A DNA stretch of 64,000 nucleotides from Microtetraspora sp. NBRC 16547 (GTDB lineage: Bacteria > Actinomycetota > Actinomycetes > Streptosporangiales > Streptosporangiaceae). This document shows positions 22,101-35,000 of the stretch, one piece after another. The stretch is from contig NZ_BSSE01000008.1 in assembly GCF_030268965.1 (NCBI RefSeq), forward strand, positions 186,001 to 250,000, read 5' to 3'. Numbering within the stretch: position 1 is the stretch's first letter; every line of letters starts with the position of its first letter. The notes below the pieces were generated by a model. The model made no database searches, had not been told where the DNA came from, and saw nothing but the letters and a program-made list of their open reading frames with translations. The position numbers were made by a program, and so were the translations under genes.

Positions 22101-22706
22101 CAGGACCTCGACGTGGCGCGGCCCGCCGGTGGGGTAGCCGGGCCTGCGGGGCAGCCGTCCCTCGGGCGCCTCGGCGATCGCCTCCCGCCAGAACTCCGCC
22201 GCCTCCGGCTGAGCGAGCACCGCCTTCTCGGCCGCCACCAGGTCGCGGAAGCGCGCCCCGGGCGGATCCAGCGGCAGTCCCGGTGTCGCGTAGCGCGCCA
22301 GCAGCTCGCTGACCAGAGTCGCGACGCTCCACCCGTCGAGGATCGCGTGGTGGAAGTACACGGTCAGCGCGAACCGGTCCGCCTGCGGCAGCACGTGCAC
22401 GCGGAGCAGCGGAGCCTGCGTCCAGTCGAACGGCCCGTACTCCGGCGCGTCGCCCGACACCGTCAGCGGGATGTCCGCGCTGTCGTGCACCAGCTGGACG
22501 GGCTCGCTGAACCCGGTCAGGTCGAACGACGTCCGCAGCACCTCGTGCCGCGCCGACAGCTCTCCCAGCGCCCTGACCAGCGCCGCCTCGTCGAACGTCC
22601 CGCGCACCATGAGCGTGGTGTGGTCGTGGAAGGTCACCCCGTCCAACTCGCTGTGGTACAGCATCCCGGCCTGGAGGGCGCTGAGCGGGTAGGCGTCGAT
22701 GATCAT
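19143..22706 (-). CDS. NRPS terminal module: C, A (Ser), T, TE
   Basis: This 1187-residue protein opens with a condensation domain (YPLSALQAGMLYHSEL; HHAILDG at 119-125). The adenylation domain (about 400-830) has [11 protein letters not shown] and a code read as DVWHISLVDK, close to the serine code DVWHLSLIDK. It is compact, about 40 residues short between A2 and A3. A thiolation domain (FFELGGHSISAL) and a thioesterase (about 945-1187) follow. The TE elbow is GFCIG with Cys1008 as nucleophile, and the region where the catalytic His is expected reads EIPEERVPILYEP, without His. It should load serine and release the chain by hydrolysis, cyclisation or lactone formation. It overlaps the preceding NRPS by 4 nt. 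Confidence 0.92.
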   Translation of the reverse strand: MIIDAYPLSALQAGMLYHSELDGVTFHDHTTLMVRGTFDEAALVRALGELSARHEVLRTSFDLTGFSEPVQLVHDSADIPLTVSGDAPEYGPFDWTQAPLLRVHVLPQADRFALTVYFHHAILDGWSVATLVSELLARYATPGLPLDPPGARFRDLVAAEKAVLAQPEAAEFWREAIAEAPEGRLPRRPGYPTGGPRHVEVLATTLPGDLTRALAEEAADARVPLRSVLLAAHVRVMGLLTGEPDVLTGMLTHSRPESEAGGEVLGLFLNTIPLRVRADAPDLVQRVFQAEVAALPYRHFPLFEIQRASDRARLLDTHVDFRDFQVYGGAATPIEGQDFFEQTDFAFSAAFVRTPGQGLTLTISYDTTQFPADQIAAIRDHYLRALSGNITISPEDTALLARWNATTRDHPGGLLHELVFEQAARTPDATAVIFEGQRLTYHELAERARQIAAGLDVQVDQPVGVCMERGLDLPIQLLAVLAAGGAFLPLDPNDPEERRNGMLADAHTTPGGHPHADNLAYVLYTSGSTGRPKGVGISHRAIVNRLRWMQDTFHLTPHDRVLHKTPITFDVSVWELFWPLITGATMVIARPGGHRDTAYLRDLIKTEAITTVHFVPSMLHAFLEEEDIQLPERIICSGEALPPGLNIPGLHNLYGPTEAAVDVSWHPCQPGETVVPIGRPVDNTTLHVLDANLRDVPIGTPGELYIGGIQLARGYLGKPALTAERFLPAPDGQRLYKTGDLARWLPTGELEYLGRTDHQIKIRGMRVELGEIEAVSGAAVKLVDGHLIGYHVGDIPDLTDLLPDHMIPRRWVRLDAFPLTRSGKLDRAALPAPETTGGKPYVPPRDEVEARLARLYEEVLKVPAAGILDDFFELGGHSISALRLAARIRQELGRNLPVATVLAAPTISALGRVLRQPEDLAPPSHVVPLNPDGDRTPIFFIHALGGQVFRYHPLARRLGPDQPVYAIAARGLVPGEEPHATLAEMADAYVTDLLAVRPAGPYVLGGFCIGGNIALEVARRLRERGEQVPLVVLFYANAEEPVADASLKDDTVLLFHALAGGPEETLGLDAAELAARSPEERLLAVMGAAEAADRLAPDTAEVEQARRYLAVFRANAHAVGGYRHEPYDGDVALFAPRREDGGWPSVAKGRLAHVEIPEERVPILYEPLVAGAATEIRKWMDHGIPDH
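20212..21510. repeat. Adenylation-domain DNA repeat, copy 1
   Basis: About 1.3 kb, nearly identical to 23031-24329 (constant offset 2819). It covers the serine A domain from its first residues to the [11 protein letters not shown] motif. Its minus-strand codons favour GAA, AAA and CAA where the flanking domains use GAG, AAG and CAG, so the block looks foreign to the surrounding NRPS. Confidence 0.85.
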
Positions 22707-25667
22707 CGCGTGAGCCTCTCTCTGTCCGCCGGGCTGAGCAGGTCGAAGGCCGCCGCCGCGGACTCACGTACGGCCCGCCGCGGCCGCAGTACGGTGGCCA
22801 GCTCGGAGACCGCCTGGTGGGTGAACAGCTGCTGCAGTTCCACGTCGTAGTCCAGGCCCCGCAGCCGGGCCACGACCCTGAGGCTGCTGATCGAGTCGCC
22901 GCCCACGGCGAAGAAGGTGTCGTTCCTGGCGACCCGGTCGAGGCCGAGAATCTCCTGCCAAACCTGCGCGACGGCTCGCTCCGCCGCGTCTCGCGGGGGC
23001 TCCCAGGGCAGGTCGGCCGGGCGGTCGGGGGCGGGGAGGGCGGCGCGGTCGAGTTTGCCGCTGCGGGTGAGGGGGAAGGCGTCCAGCTTTACCCAGCGGC
23101 GGGGGATCATGTGGTCCGGCAGCAGGTCTGTCAGGTCGGGGATGTCGCCGACGTGGTAGCCGACGAGGTGGCCGTCGACGAGTTTGACGGCGGCGCCGGA
23201 GACGGCTTCGATTTCGCCGAGTTCGACGCGCATGCCGCGGATTTTGATCTGGTGGTCGGTGCGGCCGAGGTATTCGAGTTCGCCGGTGGGGAGCCATCGG
23301 GCGAGGTCGCCGGTTTTGTAGAGGCGTTGGCCGCCCGGTGCGGGGAGGAAGCGTTCGGCGGTGAGTGCGGGTTTGCCGAGGTAGCCGCGGGCGAGTTGGA
23401 TGCCGCCGATGTAGAGCTCGCCGGGTGTGCCGATGGGGACGTCGCGCAGGTTCGAGTCGAGGACGTGCAGGGTGGTGTTGTCCACCGGCCGCCCGATCGG
23501 GACGACGGTTTCGCCCGGCTGGCAGGGGTGCCAGGAGACGTCGACGGCTGCCTCGGTGGGGCCGTAGAGGTTGTGCAGGCCGGGGATGTCCAGGCCGGGT
23601 GGGAGGGCTTCGCCGGAGCAGATGATCCGCTCCGGCAGTTGGATGTCCTCTTCTTCCAGGAAGGCGTGGAGCATCGAGGGGACGAAGTGGACGGTGGTGA
23701 TGGCCTCGGTTTTGATGAGGTCGCGTAGGTAGGCGGTGTCGCGGTGGCCTCCGGGGCGGGCGATGACCATGGTCGCGCCGGTGATGAGTGGCCAGAACAG
23801 TTCCCACACTGAGACGTCGAAGGTGATCGGGGTTTTGTGCAGGACCCGGTCTTGGGAAGTGAGCTGGAAGGTGTGCTGCATCCAGCGGAGTCGGTTGACG
23901 ATCGCGCGGTGGGAGATGCCGACGCCTTTGGGGCGTCCGGTGGATCCTGAGGTGTAGAGGACGTAGGCGAGGTTGTCTGCGTGGGGGTGGCCGCCGGGGG
24001 TGGTGTGGGCGTCGGCGAGCATGCCGTTGCGCCGTTCCTCGGGGTCGTTGGGGTCGAGGGGGAGGAACGCGCCACCGGCGGCCAGCACTGCGAGGAGTTG
24101 GACGGGTAGGTCGAGGCCGCGTTCCATGCAGACGCCGACGGGCTGGTCGACCTGTACGTCCAGTGCGGCCGCGACCTGGCGGGCGCGGGAGGCCAGCTCG
24201 CGGTAGGTCAGTCGTTCGCCCTCGAAGATCACGGCTGTCGCGTCCGGGGTGCGGGCCGCTTGCTCGAAGACCAGCTCGTGCAGGAGCCCGCCGGGGTGGT
24301 CGCGTGTGGTGGCGTTCCAGCGCGCGAGTTGGTCCCGCTCCCCGGCGGGCAGCAGGTCCAGGCGTCCCACCGGCACGTCGGGCTCCGCCACCACCGCGCG
24401 CAGGAGGGCGGCGAACCGCCCCGCCAGCCGTTCGACCGTCGAAGGCAGGAAGAGGTCGGCGTTGTAGACGAAACGCCCCTCCACCCGGTCACCCCGCTCG
24501 GCGGCGTACAGCTCCAGGTCGAACCGGGTGGTCGTGCTGTCCGGCTCGAAACCTTCGCCGCCGTCGCGGTAGCTCTGCAGCGCGAACAGCACCTGCGCCA
24601 CCGGCGGCCGGCTGACGTCGCGTTCGGGGTCCAGCTCGGCGACCAGCTTCTCGAACGGCAGCTCCTGGTGGCCGTAGACCTCCAGCGCCCCGTCCCGCGT
24701 ACGGCGCAGCACCTCGGCGAACCCGGGATCCCCCGCCAGCCGCGCCCGCATCGGCAGCAGGTTGACGAACAGCCCCACCATGTCCTCGAACTCCGGCCTG
24801 GTCCGCCCGGCCACCGGCGACCCCACCGCGAACTCGGTCAGGCCGGACCAGCGCGACAGCAGCACCTGGAAGGCGGCGAGCAGCCCCATGTAGAGCGTCG
24901 CCCCCTCGGCCGCGCACAGCGCGCGGAACTCCGCGACGTCCAGTTCGAGGTCGTGCCAGCCGCCGCGGAATCCCTGCCGGGGCGGGCGCGGCCGGTCCAG
25001 CGGCAGGTCGAGTACCTGCAGCCCGGCCAGTTCCGCGCGCCAGAACGCCAGGTCGCCGGCCAGCCGCTCGCCGCTCAGCCGTTCCCGCTGCCACAGCGCG
25101 TAGTCGCCGAAGCCGAGCCGCGGTTCGCGCTCGGGCGGGGTCAGGAGTTCGCGCAGGATGAGCTCGGCGGACCAGCCGTCGGCGACGATGTGGTGGACGG
25201 CGATGAGCAGGGCGTGGTCGTCGGGAGCCAGCCGTACGAGGGTGGCGCGGAGCAGCGGGCCCGCCGCCAGGTCGAAGGGGAGCGCGGCGTCGGTGCTGAG
25301 CACGTGCCTGGCGGCCTCTTCGGTCGCCGCGTCCACGACGCGCAGCGGGACCGCCACGTGGTCGGCCACGCAGACCTCGGGCCGGCCGGAGGTCCCGGCG
25401 GGGAAGGTCATGCGCAGGCTCTCGTGCCGGGCGACCACGGCGTCGAGCGCCCGCCGCAGCCGCTCCACGGAGAGCGGGCCGCGGAGCCGGGCCGAGGCGG
25501 GCAGCACGTAGGCGCTCGTCCCGGGGGCGAACTGCTCCATGAACCACAGCCGCTCCTGCGCGAACGACAGCGGCGGTCGGCTGCCCTCGGCCCGCCGCGG
25601 GATCTCCTCCGCCGCGCCCAGGCCCGCCACCGCCCTGCGGAAGCGGGCCTCGACGCGCGCACGCCGT

Positions 25668-25675
<8 letters not shown>
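22703..25675 (-). CDS. NRPS module: C, A (Ser), T
   Basis: This 990-residue protein has a condensation domain (LSFAQERLWFMEQFAPGTSA; HHIVADG), an adenylation domain nearly identical to that of the following module, and a C-terminal thiolation domain. The code reads DVWHISLVDK, so serine is predicted. The thiolation motif is FFAVGGDSISSLR; the GGDS form often precedes epimerisation or D-specific condensation domains, but no separate E domain is present here. It overlaps the upstream module by 8 nt and the downstream one by 4 nt. The almost perfect sharing of its A domain with the next gene points to recent duplication or gene conversion. Confidence 0.92.
23031..24329. repeat. Adenylation-domain DNA repeat, copy 2
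   Basis: Partner of 20212-21510, with only scattered base differences across 1.3 kb. Homology stops sharply at both ends: on the low side after the shared GCGGGGAGG, on the high side after GCGCGCGAGT. This is what domain swapping or gene conversion by homologous recombination would leave. Confidence 0.85.
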
Positions 25676-28765
<3,090 letters not shown>

Positions 28766-28769
<4 letters not shown>

Positions 28770-31700
28770 CCGTCCGCGCCCTCTGCCAGGAGCTCGTCCA
28801 GCTCGACGTCCCCGAGCTGAAGTTCCAGTACGGCCAGCGCATGCTCGCCCACCGTGGTCAGCTCGAAGCAGACCCGCAGATCCAGCTCGATCCCGTACGC
28901 CTCCCGATACCTGGTGATCAGCTGTACGGCCAACAGCGAATGCCCGCCGAGCGCGAAGAAGTCGTCCTCGACACCCACCCGGTCACGCCCGAGCAGCTCA
29001 CCCCAGAGCGCGCACAGCTCCTCCTCCAGCGGCGTCTCCGGCGCGACATAGCCGGTCCCCAGGTCGCCGCGGCCGGGCCCGGTCGGCGGCGGCAGCGCGG
29101 CGCGGTCGAGCTTCCCGCTCGGGCTCAACGGGAACTCGGTGACGTGCACGAACGCCTGCGGCACCAGCGCCGGCGGCAGCCTGCGCGCCAGCCCGGTCCG
29201 CAGCTCGTGCGCCTCGCCCGTCCCGTCCACGTACGCCACCAGCCCGCGACCGCCCGGCGCGTCGTCACGCAGGGCCACGACCGCCCTGCGCACCCGCGGG
29301 TCCTCGGCCAGCGCCGCCTCGATCTCGCCCAGTTCGACCCGCCAGCCGTGCACCTTCACCTGGTCGTCGAGCCGGCCGAGGAACTCCAGCTCCCCGTCCG
29401 CGCGCAGCCTGGCCAGGTCGCCGGTGGCGTACAGGCGGGCGCCGGGCGGGCCGTACGGGTCGGGGACGAAGCGCTCGGCCGTCAGCCCGGGGCGTCCCGC
29501 GTAGCCGCGCGCCACCTGGACGCCGCCGATGTGCAGGTGACCGGGCACGCCGACGGGCATCGGCTCCAGGTGCTCGTCCAGGACGTGCAGGCGGCAGCCC
29601 GGCATCGGGCGGCCGATGGGGATCACCGTCTCGCCAGGACGGCAGGCGTGCCAGGAGACGTCGACGGCCGCCTCGGTGGGGCCGTACAGGTTGTGCAGCT
29701 CGGCGTGCGGCAGGCGGTCGAAGAAGCGGGCCGCCATCCTGGGGGGCAGCTCCTCGCCGCTGCACACCACGCGGCGCAGCGACGTGCACGACTCGATGTT
29801 GGCCTCCTCCAGGAAGAGGGCGAGCATCGACGGCACGAAGTGCATGGTGGTGACCGCGTGCCGTTTGATCAGGTCGCGCTGGTGGGCGGGGTCCCGGTGG
29901 CCGCCGGGCCGTACGGGGACCAGGGCGGCGCCGTGCAGCAGCGGCCAGAACAGCTCCCACACCGACACGTCGAAGCTGGTCGGCGTCTTCTGCATCACCA
30001 CGTCGTCGACCGTCAGGCCGAACGTCTCCTGCATCCAGGCCAGGCGGTTGACGATCGCGCGGTGGGTGTTGACCACGGCCTTGGGCCGGCCGGTCGAGCC
30101 CGAGGTGTAGATCAGGTACGCGGCGTCGTCCGGTCCGGCCACCGGCTCCAGATCGTCGGAGGGCAGCTCGTCGTCGTCCTCCAGCAGCACCGTCCGGAGC
30201 GGACCGCCCGGCTCCAGGTGGCGCTGGGTGAGCAGCACCCGCGCGCCGCAGTCGGACAGCATGAACTCCAGCCGGTCGCGCGGGTACTCGGGGTCCAGCG
30301 GCACGTAAGCCCCGCCCGCCTTCAGTACGGCCAGCAGCCCGACGACCAGCTCGGCCGAGCGTTCCGCGCAGACCGCGACCGGCTGGCCGCGCTCGACGCC
30401 GGTGTGCCGCAGCCGCCGGGCCAGCCGGTTGGCGCGGGCGTTGAGCTCGCCGTACGTCAGGGTGACGTCGCCGGACACCACCGCCGGGGCGCCGGGCGTC
30501 GCGGCGGCCTGGGCCTCGACCAGCGCGTGCAGGGTTCCGGGAGCGGCTTCGGGACCGCCCGCCCCGAGGGCGAGCACCCGCTCGCGCTCCTCCTCCGCGA
30601 GCACCGGCAGCGCGGGAACCGCCCGGTCAGGGTCGGCGACGGCGGCCTCGACCAGCGTCCGCAGGTTCGCCTCGAAGCGCTCGATCGTCCCGGGGTCGAA
30701 CAGGTCGGTGGCGTACTCGAGCCGCGTGTGCAGCCGCCCCTCGCGCACGTTGAGGTCGAGCTGGAGGTCCACCTTCGCGGTGCCGTTGGCGATCTGCCCC
30801 TCGTTGGTGCCGGAGGCCAGGTTGAACATCACCTGGTAGAGGGGCGGCACGCTCAGGTCCCTGGCCGGCTGCAGGTCCTCCACGAGCCGCTCGAACGGCA
30901 GCTCCTGGTGGTCCAGCGCCTCGGCCACCGTCGCCCGCACCCGCGCCGCCGCCTCGCGGAAGCTGGGCGTGCCCGACAGGTCCACCCGCAGCGGCACCGC
31001 GTTGACGAACATGCCGATGACCGGCTCGGTCTCGGGCAGCAGCCGCCCCGCGATCGGCGTGCCCACCACGATGTCGTCGATCCCGGACCAGCGCGACAGC
31101 ACGGCCGCGTACGCGGTGAGCATCACCGTGAACAGCGTCGTGTTGAGCTCCCTGGCCAGCCGCTCCACTCCCGCCGACAGCTCGGGGGAGTAGGCGCCCA
31201 GCCGCATCTCCCCCCGGTAGGTACGGCGGGCAGGCCGCGGCCGGTCGCCCGGCAGCGCGAGATCGGCGGGCACCCCGGCCAGCCGTTCACGCCAGTGGGT
31301 CAGCTCGGTCTCCAGGAACTCGCCGGACAGCCTGCCGCGCTGCCACACGGCGAAGTCGGCGAACTGGATCGGCAGCTCGGGCAGCTTCGGCACGCGGTCC
31401 TCGCCGAGCGCGTCGTAGCACTCCTCCACCTCGTTCATGAAGATCATGCCGGAGACGCCGTCGAAGACCGTGTGATCGAAGACGATGATCAGCCGCAGGT
31501 CGTCCTCGGCCAGCTTGACGTGCCTGGCGCGGTACAGCGGCGCCCGCTCCATGTCGAACGGCGCGACCGCGTCCGCCCTGGCCAGCCGGGCCAGCTCCGC
31601 TTCCGCCGCCGCCCGCGGCAGGTGGGTCAGGTCCGTCTCCGTCAGCGCCGTGGGCTCCGCGTCCGGGCTGACGAGCTGCACCACCTGCCCGTCCCTGAAC

Positions 31701-31894
31701 TCGAACGTGCTGCGCAGCGCCTCGTGCCGCCGCACCACCAGGTCGATCGCCCGCTCCAGCCGGCGCGGGTCCACCGGCTGCCTGGCCGCCATCGGCATGA
31801 GCATGCCGATGTTGTAGACGGCCAGGTCAGGCTCGAAGCGGGAAAGGAACCACATCCGCTCCTGGCCGGAGGAAGCGGGGAAGGCATCACTCAC
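28766..31894 (-). CDS. NRPS module: C, A (Ser), T
   Basis: This 1042-residue protein begins at the condensation domain ([20 protein letters not shown]). Its His motif reads DHTVFDG, with the first His replaced but the catalytic second His kept. The adenylation domain has [11 protein letters not shown] and a code read as DVWHVSLVDK, fitting serine. A thiolation domain follows ([12 protein letters not shown]). Unlike the two later serine A domains it has native codon use and full length, so it is a diverged relative rather than a third copy of the repeat. It receives the polyketide-extended chain from the PKS and overlaps mbtH by 8 nt. Confidence 0.92.
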
Positions 31895-32072
31895 TGTGCA
31901 TCGCCTCTCGCAGGCTCTTGGGCCGCATGTCGGTCCACACCCGCTCGATGTGTTCCAGGCACTTGTCCTTGGTGCCGGAGAAGCCGGCGTCGTACCAGCC
32001 CGACGGGTTCTCCCGGTCGGCGGGCCAGATGGAGTACTGCTCTTCGTCGTTGCGAACGACCTTGGTGCTCAT
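31887..32072 (-). CDS. MbtH-like NRPS accessory protein
   Basis: This 61-residue protein has the MbtH signature: [19 protein letters not shown], the conserved [10 protein letters not shown] tail and the invariant tryptophans. MbtH proteins bind the A-domain C-terminal subdomain and are needed for folding or activity of many adenylation domains. It lies between the PKS and the first serine module, overlapping the PKS stop by 4 nt and the next NRPS by 8 nt, so it is made in step with them. It probably serves one or more serine/basic A domains of this cluster. Confidence 0.95.
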   Translation of the reverse strand: MSTKVVRNDEEQYSIWPADRENPSGWYDAGFSGTKDKCLEHIERVWTDMRPKSLREAMHSE

Positions 32073-35000
32073 GCGGAACTCCGGGGGAGGCGGGGGATGG
32101 TCTGGGCGGCGGGTTCTGCGGTGGTGGCGGCGGAGACCAGGGCGGCGACACCGGCCACGGTCGGCTCCTCGAACAGGCTGCGCATCGGCAGCCGCACCCC
32201 CAGCTCCTTGCGGATGAGGGCGATGAGCTGGACCGCGATGAGCGAGTTGCCGCCCAGCTCGAAGAAGTCGTCATCGACGCTGATGTGGTCGCCGCCGAGC
32301 ACCTCGCCCCACAGCCGGGCGACCATCGCCTCGGCGTCGTTGCGCGGCGCGACATAGCCCTCGGCGGGCGCCTTGTCCCGCCGGGCCGCGACCGCCGCCG
32401 GATCGAGTTCCGTCTCGACGGTGTCCTGGGTCAGCGAACCGACTCCGGCCACGAGGTCGGCCACCGTACTGGCCGCCACCACGACCTGGGGGCCGAGCGG
32501 CGCGGCCAGCAGCCGGCGCAGGGAGAGCACACCGTCGGCGGGCCTGATCCCGGCCGTGTCGTCGTCGGTCGCGGCCGGGGCGGCACGCTGGGCGTCGGCG
32601 CTGGCGACCACTCCGGTCACCACGGCGTCGGCGTCGATCCGCCGCATCACGTAGTCCGACACCTGCACCAGCACCGTGCCGTCGGGCCCGATCAGCGTGA
32701 CGTCGACGACCAGCACCTCGTCGGTGTCGGTGCTGGTGACGCGCAGGTGGCTCCAGAACGCCTCCGGCAGGCTCTCGTACACGGAGATGCGGCCGTAGCC
32801 GAGCGGCAGGTAGTGGCCCTCGACCTGGATCCAGCTGAAGGTGGTGGCGGCGTCGAGCAGCGCCGGGTGCAGCCCCCACTGGTCGAGGTCGGACAGCAGC
32901 GCGTCGTTGGCCTCGAACAGGCCCAGCGCCTCCTGCTGGCCGGTGTGTGTGGCGGTCAGCGTCCTGCTCCAGTGCCCGCCCAGCGTGAGCAGGCCGGACA
33001 GCGGCACGCTGCCCTGCCCGTCCGCCGTCGGCACGCAGCGATCCATGATCGCGCGCAGGTCCACGCGGCCGGCGGGCGGCGGGCTCACCTTGGCCGCCGT
33101 CCCTGTCGCGTGCGTACGGTGCGACCCCCCGATGATGCTCTGCACCTGGAACTCGGCCCCGTCGGCCTCCGGTCTGAACACCACCCGCACCTCGGCGGTC
33201 GCCCCGTCGGCCACCGACAGCGGCTCGACGAACACCACGTCACGCAGCTCCACGATGTCGCCGCCGGGGCCGCCGCCGGGCAGCACCGCCTCGGCGGCCG
33301 TCCTGGCCAGCTCCAGGTGCCCGGTGCCGGGCAGCACCGGGACGTCGGCGATGCGGTGCTCGTCCAGCACCCAGTGCGTGCCGGGCGAGATCGTGCCGCT
33401 GCACCAGTCGAGTCCGTCACCGGCGTGCCTGGCGGTCAGGACCGGATGGTCGATTGCCTTGATCCGGTCGCCGCGCCGCAGCGCGGCGAATCCGGCCGGC
33501 GCCGCGGTCTCCGCGGCCATGCCGACCTCCAGCCACCTGCCCCAGTTGACGCTGACGAGCTGAGCCGCGTTCCAGCCCCGCCCGGCGCCGGCGTACGCGT
33601 CGAGGAAGTTGTTGGCCGCACAGTAGTCGATCTGCCCGAACCCGCCGGCCACCGCGGTGATCGACGAGCAGAGCACCACGGCCTCCAGCTCCAGGTCGCC
33701 GAACGCCTCCTGGAGGGCCAGCGTGCCGAGCACCTTGGGGCGGAGCACGGCCTCGGCCGCCTCCCGCTCCTTGATCTGCGCCATGCCGCCGCCGGGCAGC
33801 CCGGCCGCGTGCACGAGCACGTCCACCCGGCCGAACGCGGCCAGCGTCTCGTCCCTGACCCGGCGCATGTCCACCGGATCCGTCACGTCGGCGGCGAGCG
33901 TCAGCACCCGCGCCCCGGCGGCCTCCATCCGGCCGATCGCCTCGGTGGCGCGCGCCTCGCGGGCCGAGCGCGGCGGCCCGTCGGGCAGCCCGCTCCTGGA
34001 CAGCAGCACCAGGTTGACGCGGGCGCGCGCGGCCAGGTCCTCGGCGAGCGAGACGCCGATGCCGCCCAGCCCGCCGGTGATCACGTACACCTGGCCGTCG
34101 CGCGGCTCGGCCGGCTCGGCCGTCACCTCCACCTGCTCGTACCCGAGCAGCCACCGCTTGCCGCCGCGCAGCGCGACAGGGGCCAGCAGCCCGGCCGGAC
34201 CGGGTTCCGGCTCGCGGCCCAGCTCGGCGGCGACCGCGCGTACCGCGTCACGGTCCTGGGCGTCGATGTGGCGGACGCGCAGCCACGGCGTCTCCAGCGG
34301 GACGACGCGGGCGAAGGCGGCCAGCGTGGCGTGCTCCGGGCTGGTCAGGTCGTCGCCGACGACGTCCATCGTGCCCGCGGTGACCAGGTCGAGCTGCACG
34401 CCGCCCGGGGGTTGCGCTGCCGAGAGGGCCTGGACGAGGGACAGGACGCCGAAGAAGCCGCGGTCCTGGGCCGACCAGGTGTCCTCGTCGCCGGTGAGGG
34501 ACCAGGCGTGGACGATCCGCTCGGGGATCTCGCCGAGCGCTTGGAGGAGGGCGTCGTAGTCCTCGCGTTCGGCCGGCCGTACGGTGAAATATCCGTCAAA
34601 ACTGCCGAACGCGGGGCCTGGCCGTACTGCGATGGCCTCGGGGCCCACCAGTGCGGCCGAGCCCTCGTCCACGAAGGCCAGGCAGCGCGTGATCGGGGTC
34701 GACGGGCGGGCGGGTGCCTGGTGCCAGACGGGCACGCCGTACCACCGCTCGGGCGGCAGCGGACCCTCGGCCTGCTGCGGGCGGGCGACGCCGCCGGTGA
34801 ACGCGCCCTGCGGGTCCGGGTCGATCCAGGCGCGCTGCCGCTCCCACGGGTAGCTGGGCAGCGAGACGCGGTAGCCGGGGGCGCCGAAGTCGTTCAGCTC
34901 GATGCCATGGACCCAGAGCGCGCCGGCGGCCTGCGAGAAGACCGTGACGTCACCGGCCCGGTCGCGCGGTCCGGGCAGCGACGGCAGCGGGGCGATCGCG

